7,263 nt of DNA from Gammaproteobacteria bacterium (GCA_025360985.1 JANYBA010000184.1:1-7263), one strand, 5' to 3'. Counted from the first letter of the stretch, positions 1 through 6,161 are shown. Translations and numbers: made by a program. Notes: generated by a model not told the origin, from the letters alone.

Positions 1-20
1 TTCCTCCGGCGGCAGACCCG

Positions 21-431
21 GTGAACGGTTTCGTCCTCGATCCACGCCTGGAGCGCGACTCGCGCTTCATTGCCGACGGCCCGCTCTCGCAATGGCGCTT
101 GATGGACGATGCGCGTTTTCCCTGGCTCCTGCTGGTGCCGCGCGTGGCCGATGCCGCCGAGCTGCTCGACCTCGACGGCGGCCAGCAGCGCCTGCTCCTC
201 GGCGAGGTCAATCTCGCCGCCCGACTGCTGCGCGACACCGGCCGCTGCGACAAGCTCAACATCGGCGCGCTGGGAAATATCGTCCGGCAATTCCATGTCC
301 ATGTGGTCGCGCGCCGCGAAGGCGACGACGCCTGGCCGGAGCCGGTCTGGGGCAGCGGCAAGGCCACGCCCTACGTGCCGGAAGAGCGCGAGCGACTGTT
401 GGCCACGCTGCGCGCCGCGCTGGTCACGTGA
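21..431 (+). CDS. HIT-family (histidine triad) nucleotide-binding protein
   Basis: This 136-residue protein resembles the small HIT hydrolases that cleave dinucleoside polyphosphates or nucleotide phosphoramidates; the substrate cannot be told from sequence. An early FVLDPRL block is followed by LMDDARFPWLLLVPR (about 28-41), and the active-site region KLNIGALGNIVRQFHVHVVAR (about 78-98, split by conserved G82 and G85) leads into WPEPVWG near 105-111. The triad reads Q90-x-H92-x-H94, so the first histidine of the usual HxHxH is glutamine; H92 aligns with the nucleophile. I recall the same Q in Pseudomonas and Xanthomonas relatives, so it is probably a subgroup trait. The GTG at 21 is the first start visible, but the frame stays open to the left edge and no clear ribosome binding site precedes it, so the true start may be upstream. 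Its stop overlaps the pxpB start (GTGA), which suggests co-transcription with the oxoprolinase genes. Confidence 0.85.
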   Translation: MNGFVLDPRLERDSRFIADGPLSQWRLMDDARFPWLLLVPRVADAAELLDLDGGQQRLLLGEVNLAARLLRDTGRCDKLNIGALGNIVRQFHVHVVARREGDDAWPEPVWGSGKATPYVPEERERLLATLRAALVT

Positions 432-1096
432 GCGCGCCGCACATCGAGCCGCTCGGCGATGGCGCCCTGCTATTGCGCCTGGGCGGCGCGATCGATGCCG
501 GTTTGAACGAACGCGTGCTGGCGCTGGCGGCAAGGATAGAAGCGGCGCGGCCAGCCTGGTTGCGAGACTGCGTCCCGGCCTACGCGAGCCTCGCAATTTT
601 CATCGACGCCGACGGATTTTCCGACGCCGAAAACCCCTTGGTCGTCGGCCGGAACTGGTTGCGCGGCCTGCTGGACGAGGATGCGACCGGCGCCGCCGCG
701 CCAGAACGGGCGATCGTCGAGATTCCCGTGCATTACGGCGGGGCCGATGGACCGGATCTGGAAGCGCTCGCCATGGAACTGGCGATGGCACCTGGCGAGC
801 TCGTCGCCCGCCACTGCGCGCCGACCTATCGCGTGGCCATGCTCGGATTCGCCCCCGGATTTCCTTACCTCCTCGGCCTGGATCCAAGACTGGCGACGCC
901 GCGCCTGGCGACGCCGCGCCCGGCCGTGCCCGCTGGCAGCGTCGGCATTGGCGGCAGCCAGACCGGCGTGTACCCGTGCGCCGGTCCGGGGGGCTGGCGT
1001 CTGCTCGGTCGCACATCGCTGGCGCTGTTCGACGCCCATCGGGATTCGCCATCGCTGTTGCGGGCCGGCGACCACGTTCGCTTCGTGGCCACATGA
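428..1096 (+). CDS. pxpB: 5-oxoprolinase subunit B (PxpB, KipI / allophanate hydrolase subunit 1 family)
   Basis: PxpB works with PxpA and PxpC in the cytoplasm to convert 5-oxoproline plus ATP to L-glutamate. The 222-residue length fits the family. Diagnostic blocks are the N-terminal IEPLGDGALLLRLG (about 6-19), VEIPVHYGGADGPDLE (97-112), GFAPGFPYLLGLDPRLATPR (140-159) and PAGSVGIGGSQTGVYP (168-183), followed by GGWRLLGRT (188-196). The frame is open well upstream of 428, but homology begins at the GTG at 428, which overlaps the HIT stop codon as GTGA; earlier in-frame starts would only add out-of-frame HIT sequence. No Shine-Dalgarno is visible, consistent with coupled translation. Its stop overlaps the pxpC start as ATGA. 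The B. subtilis homologue KipI inhibits the sporulation kinase KinA, but next to pxpC and pxpA the oxoprolinase role is much more likely. A perfect 15-base tandem repeat lies inside the gene. Confidence 0.94.
   Translation: MSAPHIEPLGDGALLLRLGGAIDAGLNERVLALAARIEAARPAWLRDCVPAYASLAIFIDADGFSDAENPLVVGRNWLRGLLDEDATGAAAPERAIVEIPVHYGGADGPDLEALAMELAMAPGELVARHCAPTYRVAMLGFAPGFPYLLGLDPRLATPRLATPRPAVPAGSVGIGGSQTGVYPCAGPGGWRLLGRTSLALFDAHRDSPSLLRAGDHVRFVAT
890..919 (+). repeat. Perfect 15-bp tandem duplication inside pxpB
   Basis: Two identical 15-base copies (CTGGCGACGCCGCGC) lie head to tail at 890-904 and 905-919. They encode the repeated residues L-A-T-P-R at positions 155-164 of PxpB. Compared from memory with B. 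subtilis KipI, this stretch has the family's normal length (IAAPRRKTPR in KipI), so it need not be a recent insertion. Confidence 0.85.
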
Positions 1097-2046
1097 GCAT
1101 CGAGGTGATTTCGCCGGGGCTGCTCACGACCGTGCAGGATGCCGGTCGTTTCGGCCACCGCGCGCTTGGTGTCGGTCCCGCCGGCGCCCTCGATGCCTAT
1201 TCGCGCATCGTCGCCAATCGACTGGTCGGCAATCCCGATGACGCCGCGATCCTGGAGATCACGCTGCAGGGGCCGAACTTGCATTTCCATCGCGAAGCCC
1301 GCGTCGCGATCTGCGGAGCGCCGATCGATGCCCGGATCGGCGACCGCGAAATCCCGGGTTGGCGACCGATCTACCTGCCGGCGGGAACCGGGCTGAAACT
1401 GGGCGGTTGCCGCGACGGATGCCGCGCCACGCTTGCGGTCGCTGGCGGCGTCGGAGCGCCGCTCGTGCTCGGCAGTCGCAGCACCGACCTTCGGGGCGGA
1501 TTCGGCGGTATCGAAGGGCGGGCGGTGCGCGCCGGCGATCGCTTGCCGCTGGCGTCATCCGGAGTTGTCGCCTCGCTGGCGTTCCCATCTTGGTGGATCG
1601 ATCCGGCGCCGGACCTCGAATTTCCCGTCGAATCACCGATCCGGCTGTTGCCGGGCCGCGATGCGGTGGCCAGCGGCGACGCCTGGATGTCGGGGCGTTT
1701 TCGCGTCGGCGCCGCCAGCAATCGCCAGGGCCTGCGCCTTCAATGCGAGCCATTGCAGATCGAGGTCGCCGGCGAGCGGATTTCCGAACCGGTCGCGCCG
1801 GGCACGGTGCAATTGCCGCCCGATGGCCAGCCGATCGTGCTGCTGGCCGACGCGCAAACCATCGGCGGCTATCCCCGAATCGGACACGTCGCCACGGCCG
1901 ACCTGCCGCGACTCGCGCAGCTGCGCCCCGGCGACAGCTTGCGCTTTGAACCGATCGGCGCCGCCGAGGCGCGGCAGCAGGCTTGCCAACTGCGGCAGCG
2001 ACTGGCCAGAATCGCACTGGCAATCGAACAGCGGCTCGGCCACTGA
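1093..2046 (+). CDS. pxpC: 5-oxoprolinase subunit C (PxpC, KipA / allophanate hydrolase subunit 2 family)
   Basis: This is the biotin-dependent-carboxyltransferase-like subunit of the PxpABC 5-oxoprolinase. The 317-residue length is normal for the family. The N-terminal block TVQDAGRFGHRALGVGPAG (13-31), with ALDAYSRIVANRLVGN just after, is a hallmark. Others are LAVAGGV (114-120), SNRQGLRL (209-216) and the C-terminal LADAQTIGGYPRIGHVATAD (251-270). The ATG at 1093 overlaps the pxpB stop (ATGA) and sits exactly where the homology starts; a much longer upstream extension of this frame is only out-of-frame sequence from pxpB and the HIT gene. PxpB and PxpC are fused in some organisms and are separate here. 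The next gene starts 32 bases after its stop, the widest gap in the operon. Confidence 0.95.
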   Translation: MSIEVISPGLLTTVQDAGRFGHRALGVGPAGALDAYSRIVANRLVGNPDDAAILEITLQGPNLHFHREARVAICGAPIDARIGDREIPGWRPIYLPAGTGLKLGGCRDGCRATLAVAGGVGAPLVLGSRSTDLRGGFGGIEGRAVRAGDRLPLASSGVVASLAFPSWWIDPAPDLEFPVESPIRLLPGRDAVASGDAWMSGRFRVGAASNRQGLRLQCEPLQIEVAGERISEPVAPGTVQLPPDGQPIVLLADAQTIGGYPRIGHVATADLPRLAQLRPGDSLRFEPIGAAEARQQACQLRQRLARIALAIEQRLGH

Positions 2047-2078
2047 AAGATTCGCCCTTCCCTTCCCCGGAACCAGCC

Positions 2079-2249
2079 ATGAAATCGAACTTCATCCCCG
2101 GCATCATCCTGATCGTCCTCGGCACCCTGTTCCTGCTCGACAACCTGGTCCCGGGATTCCGGATCTCCACGATCATCCACACCTGGTGGCCGGTGATCCT
2201 GATCGCCGTCGGCTTGAACATGCTGTTGCGCAATTCCGGGTCGAAGTGA
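2079..2249 (+). CDS. Small two-helix membrane protein, LiaF-TM/DUF5668-like
   Basis: A 56-residue protein with two hydrophobic segments, about 5-24 (ending LGTLFLLDNLVPGF) and about 37-51 (WWPVILIAVGLNMLL), and a short basic tail. The pattern G-x-I-L-x-x-x-G-x-x-F-L-L-x-N followed by WW/YWPV-I-L-I-x-x-G is typical of the LiaI/LiaF-type transmembrane region (DUF5668), seen in cell-envelope stress proteins and in many uncharacterised short membrane proteins. The frame is open from 1983 within pxpC, but the ATG at 2079 begins the recognisable domain and has a weak GGAA (2069-2072) at good spacing. It sits between pxpC and pxpA, with a 32-base gap before and 12 bases after. Its role is unknown; it may be an unrelated passenger or a membrane partner of the oxoproline system. 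Confidence 0.8.
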   Translation: MKSNFIPGIILIVLGTLFLLDNLVPGFRISTIIHTWWPVILIAVGLNMLLRNSGSK

Positions 2250-2250
2250 G

Positions 2251-2260
2251 CCGGCGCCGG
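2251..2260. repeat. Perfect 10-bp palindrome before pxpA
   Basis: CCGGCGCCGG fills almost the whole gap between the small membrane gene and pxpA and ends one base before the pxpA ATG. It occupies the place of the ribosome binding site. In GC-rich DNA such a palindrome can arise by chance; with no loop it is not a stable mRNA hairpin by itself. Confidence 0.4.
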
Positions 2261-2261
2261 A

Positions 2262-3017
2262 ATGGCCCTCGCCCGCATCGATTTCAATTGCGACCTCGGC
2301 GAAGGCGGCGGCGACGCGGCCGTTCTGCCCTACCTGAGCTCGGCCAACATCGCCTGCGGATTCCATGCCGGAGACCCATCTTCGATGCGATCGACGCTGC
2401 AACTGTGCCTCGATCACGGCGTCGCCATCGGCGCGCATCCGTCCCTGTTCGATCGCGAGGGCTTCGGGCGCAGGGAACTGGACGTCACCGCGGCTCAGGC
2501 CCATGCCCTCGTGCTTTATCAGGTCGGTGCGATGCAGGCGCTGGCGCGCGCAAGCGGCGCGGCGCTGCACCACGTCAAGCCGCACGGCGCGCTCTACAAC
2601 CTGTCGGCGCGCGATGCGGACATCGCCGACGCCATCGCCAGGGCGGTGCGCGACGCCGATCCGGACTTGATCCTGGTCGGCCTGGCGGCGAGCGAGTCGA
2701 CGGCCGCCGGCGAGCGCCTGGGCCTGCGCGTGGCGCACGAAGTTTTCGCCGAGCGTCGCTATGAAGCCGATGGCCGGCTGACGCCGCGCGGCACCGCCGG
2801 TGCGGTGATCGAGGATCTCGGCGATTCGCTCGCGCAGGTCCGGCAGTTGCTGCGCGATGGCAGCGTCACCACGCGGACCGGCGAGCGACTGCCTTTGCGC
2901 GCCGACACGCTGTGCCTGCACGGCGACCGGCCGGATGCCGCGGAATTCGCCCGCGCCCTGCACGGTGCCCTGCGCGCGGAAGGCATCGCGATCCGCGCAA
3001 TTGACCCGGCGCCATGA
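2262..3017 (+). CDS. pxpA: 5-oxoprolinase subunit A (PxpA, LamB/YcsF family)
   Basis: PxpA is the third subunit of the ATP-dependent 5-oxoprolinase that hydrolyses pyroglutamate to glutamate. The 251 residues closely follow E. coli PxpA (about 244): DFNCDLGEG at 7-15, SSANIACGFHAGDPSSM at 27-43, GVAIGAHPSLFDREGFGRRE at 54-73, HVKPHGALYN at 105-114, ILVGLA then EVFAERRYEADGRLTPR in the middle, and CLHGD at 218-222. The conserved D/N/H/E residues of the TIM-barrel-like active site are all present, so the enzyme looks intact. The ATG at 2262 is 12 bases after the preceding stop. That gap is almost entirely the 10-base palindrome CCGGCGCCGG (2251-2260), with no good ribosome binding site, so translation may rely on coupling. 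The stop overlaps the next start as ATGA. In E. coli the order is pxpB-pxpC-pxpA; here a small membrane gene separates C from A. Confidence 0.96.
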   Translation: MALARIDFNCDLGEGGGDAAVLPYLSSANIACGFHAGDPSSMRSTLQLCLDHGVAIGAHPSLFDREGFGRRELDVTAAQAHALVLYQVGAMQALARASGAALHHVKPHGALYNLSARDADIADAIARAVRDADPDLILVGLAASESTAAGERLGLRVAHEVFAERRYEADGRLTPRGTAGAVIEDLGDSLAQVRQLLRDGSVTTRTGERLPLRADTLCLHGDRPDAAEFARALHGALRAEGIAIRAIDPAP

Positions 3018-3688
3018 ATTACTGGCCGCTCTGCGGCGTCGCCTGGGTTGTCGCCGGCTTCGCGCTGCGCTTGAACCCAGCGCTGATCGTGGTCAGCGCG
3101 GGCTTCGTCACCGGCTTTGCCACCGGGCACTCGCCCATGGACGTGTTGATCCTGCTCGGCGATGCCTTCACCAAGAACCGTTTCCTGTTGCTGTTCCTCC
3201 TGACCTTGCCGGTGATCGGCCTGCTCGAGCGGCACGGCCTCAAGCAGCGCGCACAAACCTGGATCGCCGGACTCAAGGGCGCGACGTTCAGCCGCCTGCT
3301 GATCGCCTACCTGGGCCTGCGCCAGATCGGATCGATGCTCGGCCTGACCAGCCTGGGCGGCCATCCGCAAACGGTGCGGCCGTTGCTGGCACCGATGGCC
3401 GAAGGGGCAGCCGAGGCGCGGCTTGGCGCCCTGACCGACGATGAGCGCGAACGTATCCGCGCCCTTTGCGCGGCGACCGACAACGTCGGCCTGTTTTTTG
3501 GCGAGGACATATTCATCGCCTTCGGCGCCGTGCTGCTGATCCAGGGTTTCTTTGCCGACCAGGGCGTGAAACTCGAACCGATGCAGATTGCGCTCTGGGG
3601 CTTGCCGACGGCAATCTGCGCCTTCCTCATCCACGGTTGGCGCGTCCGCCGGTTCGAGCGGCTCCTCGGCGCGGAGCGCAACCGATGA
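3014..3688 (+). CDS. DUF969 family membrane protein, predicted 5-oxoproline transporter subunit
   Basis: A 224-residue inner-membrane protein with about six hydrophobic segments: roughly 4-20, 22-38, 56-72, 92-112, 158-178 and 189-207. The most recognisable family block is LGLRQIGSMLGLTSLGGHPQ (100-119), then TVRPLLAPMAEGAAEA. A charged loop (about 141-150) comes before a second motif, NVGLFFGEDIFIAFGAVLLIQGFF (157-180). DUF969 proteins regularly occur paired with DUF979 proteins beside pyroglutamyl peptidase and oxoprolinase genes, and current annotation practice calls the pair 5-oxoproline transporter subunits; I know of no biochemical proof. The ATG at 3014 overlaps the pxpA stop and its stop overlaps the DUF979 start, so all three are probably translated as a coupled unit. 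The tail (about 209-224) is strongly basic, as expected for a cytoplasmic end. Confidence 0.88.
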   Translation: MNYWPLCGVAWVVAGFALRLNPALIVVSAGFVTGFATGHSPMDVLILLGDAFTKNRFLLLFLLTLPVIGLLERHGLKQRAQTWIAGLKGATFSRLLIAYLGLRQIGSMLGLTSLGGHPQTVRPLLAPMAEGAAEARLGALTDDERERIRALCAATDNVGLFFGEDIFIAFGAVLLIQGFFADQGVKLEPMQIALWGLPTAICAFLIHGWRVRRFERLLGAERNR

Positions 3689-4638
3689 TCTCCCTCACCT
3701 GGATCTACTGGGCGCTCGGCGGCTATCTGTCGGTACTGGCCTGGCAGGGCCTGCGCGACCAGGGCAATCCAAGACGCGTGGGCACCGGCGTTTTCTGGGG
3801 CCTGCTGGCGATCATGTTGCTGGCCGGCGACAAACTGCCGTCCGCGGTCGTGGGTGGCGTCGTGGTCGTGCTGGCCTTGCTCGCCGGATTCGGCGGCCTG
3901 GGTCGCGGCCGCCACGAAGAAAGTTCGCTGCAGGAAAAGACGTCGGAAGCGCTGCGCCTGGGCAACCGACTGTTTTGGCCCGCCCTGCTGATTCCCGGCG
4001 CGACCCTTTTTTGCGCCCTCGCCTTTAAAAAAGTCACGATCGGCGGCCAGCCCCTCATCGATCCCGACCACACGACCCTGGTCGCGCTGGGCCTGGCCTG
4101 CGCCGTCGCTGTCGTTGCCGCTTGTCGCCTGACCCGGCAATCGCCGCTCGGCGCGGTGGAGCAATCTCGGCGATTGGTCGATGCCATCGGCTGGGCGGCG
4201 TTGCTGCCCTTGCTGCTCGCCGCACTCGGCAGCGTTTTCGCGGCCACCGGCGTCGGCGACGCCGTGTCGGGGCTGGTGCGCCTGGCGATTCCCGTGGACA
4301 ACCGCATCGCCGTCGTCCTTGCCTACACGCTCGGGATGGCGGTGTTCACCATGGTCATGGGCAATGCCTTCGCCGCCTTCCCGGTGATGACCGCCGGCAT
4401 CGGCCTGCCCTTGCTGGTGAAGCTGCATGGCGCCGATCCGGCGTCACTGGGCGCGATCGGCATGCTGTCCGGCTATTGCGGTACCTTGATGACGCCGATG
4501 GCGGCGAACTTCAACCTGGTGCCCGCGGCCTTGCTCGAATTGAAGGATGCCAACGGCGTGATCCGGGCGCAGGTGCCAACGGCCCTGGTCCTGCTCGGCG
4601 CCAACATCGTCCTGATGTATTTCATCGTGTTCCGCTGA
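3685..4638 (+). CDS. DUF979 family membrane protein, predicted 5-oxoproline transporter subunit
   Basis: A 317-residue multi-pass membrane protein, partner of the preceding DUF969 protein in the predicted 5-oxoproline transporter. Hydrophobic segments are near 5-20, 34-48, 53-72, 97-114, 131-148, 168-190, 208-232, 236-247 and 297-316. A soluble, charged stretch lies at about 73-95. The best conserved region is near the C-terminus: [18 protein letters not shown] (223-240) and [18 protein letters not shown] (263-280), followed by AALLELKD. The ATG at 3685 overlaps the DUF969 stop (ATGA) and is preceded by a fair ribosome binding site, GGAG at 3673-3676; the longer upstream frame is out-of-frame DUF969 sequence. 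pcp begins 4 bases downstream. Residues 107-116 are encoded across a T6 tract (4007-4012) and an A6 tract (4027-4032), unusual in this GC-rich DNA, but the frame is intact and the homology continuous across them. Confidence 0.88.
   Translation: MISLTWIYWALGGYLSVLAWQGLRDQGNPRRVGTGVFWGLLAIMLLAGDKLPSAVVGGVVVVLALLAGFGGLGRGRHEESSLQEKTSEALRLGNRLFWPALLIPGATLFCALAFKKVTIGGQPLIDPDHTTLVALGLACAVAVVAACRLTRQSPLGAVEQSRRLVDAIGWAALLPLLLAALGSVFAATGVGDAVSGLVRLAIPVDNRIAVVLAYTLGMAVFTMVMGNAFAAFPVMTAGIGLPLLVKLHGADPASLGAIGMLSGYCGTLMTPMAANFNLVPAALLELKDANGVIRAQVPTALVLLGANIVLMYFIVFR
4006..4033 (+). repeat. Short A/T inverted repeat within the DUF979 gene
   Basis: CTTTTTT at 4006-4012 and AAAAAAG at 4027-4033 are perfect 7-base inverted arms around a 14-base spacer, fully inside the coding frame. 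The stem would be nearly all A-T and weak. It is recorded as the most AT-rich, homopolymeric spot in the window, not as a functional signal. Confidence 0.6.
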
Positions 4639-4642
4639 AGCC

Positions 4643-5260
4643 ATGACCAACGCGCACCGACCCATCCTGGTCACCGGATTCGAACCCTTCGACGGCGAAG
4701 CCATCAATCCGTCCTGGGAACTGGCGCGGGCGCTCGATGGCGAGACCATCGCTGGCCACAGGATCGTCGCGGTCCAGCTTCCCTGCGTGTTCGGCGCATC
4801 GCTCACGGTCTTGCACGGTGCCATCGCCAGGCACGATCCCGCCGTGGTGCTCGCGGTCGGCCAGGCCGGCGAGCGCAGCCAGTTGTCGCTGGAACGCGTC
4901 GCCATCAACATCGACGACGCGCGCATCCCCGACAATGCCGGCGCCCAGCCGCTGGACGTCGCCATCATTCCCGGGGCACCGTCGGCGTATTTCTCCAGCC
5001 TGCCGATCAAGCCGATGTTGGCTGCGCTGCGGCAAGCGGGAATTCCGGCCGAGATTTCGCAGACTGCCGGCACCTACGTCTGCAACCATGTCTTCTACGG
5101 CTTGATGCACGCCCTGGACCAGCGACCAGGCATCCGTGGCGGCTTCCTGCATATCCCCTATCTTCCGGAGCAGGCCGTGCTGCATCCGGGCGCACCCAGC
5201 CTGTCTTTGTCCGTGGCCATCGAGGGCGTGCGCGTCGCCTTGCGTGCCGCCTTGGCTTAA
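4643..5260 (+). CDS. pcp: Pyroglutamyl-peptidase I (pyrrolidone-carboxylate peptidase, C15 family)
   Basis: This cytoplasmic cysteine peptidase removes N-terminal pyroglutamate from peptides and releases free 5-oxoproline, the substrate of PxpABC. The 205 residues are close to the usual bacterial length of about 215. The opening [19 protein letters not shown] (8-26) is diagnostic. The catalytic triad is complete: E84 in [17 protein letters not shown]147 in [14 protein letters not shown] and H170 in [12 protein letters not shown], matching Glu81, Cys144 and His168 of the well-studied Bacillus enzyme. The ATG at 4643 lies 4 bases after the DUF979 stop with little room for a ribosome binding site, so it is probably coupled. 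As the last gene of the row it supplies the peptide-derived input to the pathway. The closing TAA is 15 bases from the stop of the converging M23 gene. Confidence 0.96.
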   Translation: MTNAHRPILVTGFEPFDGEAINPSWELARALDGETIAGHRIVAVQLPCVFGASLTVLHGAIARHDPAVVLAVGQAGERSQLSLERVAINIDDARIPDNAGAQPLDVAIIPGAPSAYFSSLPIKPMLAALRQAGIPAEISQTAGTYVCNHVFYGLMHALDQRPGIRGGFLHIPYLPEQAVLHPGAPSLSLSVAIEGVRVALRAALA

Positions 5261-5262
5261 GC

Positions 5263-5275
5263 CGCTTCGCGAGCG
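5263..5275. terminator. Possible short hairpin between convergent genes (weak)
   Basis: The 15 bases between the pcp stop and the opposing M23 stop contain CGCT-TCGCG-AGCG, a 4-base perfect stem (5 with a G-T pair) that could fold on either strand. No clear T tract follows on either side, so it is a poor candidate for an intrinsic terminator. It is listed because nothing else in the gap could separate the two converging transcripts. Confidence 0.2.
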
Positions 5276-6142
5276 TTACGGCGCTGCTTGAGGATCGACG
5301 CCCGGCATCGCGAACGGGATCGAGCGCAATTCCATGCCGGCATTGCGCTGCACGGCGAAATGCAGGTGCGGGCCGGTGGTGAAACCGGTGTTGCCGGACT
5401 TGGCGAGGAATTCGCCGGCGCGCACCTTGTCGCCGGGCTGGACGATGCTCGATTCCGGCGCCAGGTGGGCATACAGGGCCATGCTGCCATCGGCATGCAG
5501 GATCCGCACGTAATTGGCGCGGTCGGCGTACTTGCCCAGGTCGACGCCATGGCCGCGGAATTCGTTCTCCACTTCCATGACCACGCCGGCGCGCGCCGCG
5601 ACCACCGGGGTCCCGTCGGGCACGCCAAAATCGATCGCGTAGCGCGACTGCACGTCGTTGTGGCTGAACTGACCGTTGAAGCCCTGCGCCACGACGAAGG
5701 CGGTTCCCGGGTAGAACGGCAGCGCGAAGTTCTCGCTGGCGTCGGGCACAGCGCGCGGGTCGCCAATCACTGCCTGGCAATTGATCGACGCCGACGAACG
5801 CTCGCCCGGCACGACCATGCGCAGGATCGTCAGCGCGCGCTCGGACTTCGCCGCCAGCACGAGGCGGCGCGGCAGCGTCGGGTCGGCGGCGACGTTGATG
5901 GTGTCGCCAAGCCCGCATTCGACTTCAATGGGCCCGGCCACCAGGTTGCGGATCCAGTAGCGCTGGCCGTCGGAAACGTCCTCTTCCCGCACTTCCTGGA
6001 TGTCCTTCGGCTTGAGCCCGGCCGGCTCGCTGCCGGTATCGGCTGGCTTCGATTCGGCGACGCGGTGGCGCAAGGGGCCGAATGCCAGGAATGCCAGCAA
6101 GAGGACAAGGACCGTGCCAGCCAGCAGCGCGCGACGGATCAT
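5276..6142 (-). CDS. M23-family (LytM-like) metallopeptidase with N-terminal membrane anchor
   Basis: A 288-residue predicted envelope protein. Residues about 5-22 form one hydrophobic segment after a basic MIRR start, consistent with a membrane anchor or uncleaved signal; no lipobox is visible. A charged linker (about 26-62) leads to a domain of unknown type (about 63-140) with two cysteines, C76 and C122, that could pair in the periplasm. The C-terminal domain (about 145-270) is M23. Its zinc ligands appear as H161 and D171 (SHNDVQSRYAIDFGVPDGTP) and H261 of the PHLHF motif (258-262); H259 and H226 (LYAHLAP) are the other catalytic-site histidines. All are present, so it is probably an active peptidoglycan peptidase or a relative. 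The ATG at 6142 follows the dcd stop by 19 bases, suggesting it is the last gene of the minus-strand row. The closest remembered relatives are uncharacterised proteobacterial M23 proteins with the same YAxDF...SGNTGFxxGPHLHF layout. Confidence 0.9.
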   Translation of the reverse strand: MIRRALLAGTVLVLLLAFLAFGPLRHRVAESKPADTGSEPAGLKPKDIQEVREEDVSDGQRYWIRNLVAGPIEVECGLGDTINVAADPTLPRRLVLAAKSERALTILRMVVPGERSSASINCQAVIGDPRAVPDASENFALPFYPGTAFVVAQGFNGQFSHNDVQSRYAIDFGVPDGTPVVAARAGVVMEVENEFRGHGVDLGKYADRANYVRILHADGSMALYAHLAPESSIVQPGDKVRAGEFLAKSGNTGFTTGPHLHFAVQRNAGMELRSIPFAMPGVDPQAAP

Positions 6143-6155
6143 GGCATGGAATCCG

Positions 6156-6161
6156 CTGAGC

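Noticed and set aside
1..20. Promoter or operator upstream of the HIT gene
   Set aside because: Only 20 bases are available and they could be coding in the HIT frame; no -10/-35 pattern can be judged.
92..427. N-terminal extension of the pxpB frame back to 92, and of the pxpC frame back to 109
   Set aside because: The extra residues are out-of-frame readings of the HIT and pxpB genes; homology to PxpB and PxpC begins at 428 and 1093, at stop/start overlaps.
428..2046. pxpB/pxpC read as kipI/kipA sporulation-kinase regulators or urea allophanate hydrolase subunits
   Set aside because: pxpA, pcp and the DUF969/DUF979 pair are in the same row and no urea carboxylase or sporulation gene is seen, so 5-oxoprolinase is the better call.
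4006..4040. Intrinsic terminator or dnaX-type frameshift site at the T6/A6 inverted repeat
   Set aside because: The stem is A-T only, it lies in the middle of an intact gene, and the A6G heptamer is in the wrong phase for tandem -1 slippage.
1259..4428. Long open frames on the minus strand opposite pxpC, pxpA and the transporter genes (about 340-370 codons, for example 1869-2963 and 3307-4428)
   Set aside because: Their translations are rich in R, A, P, Q and G with no recognisable domain, and they lie exactly opposite strongly recognisable genes. This is the usual high-GC shadow effect.
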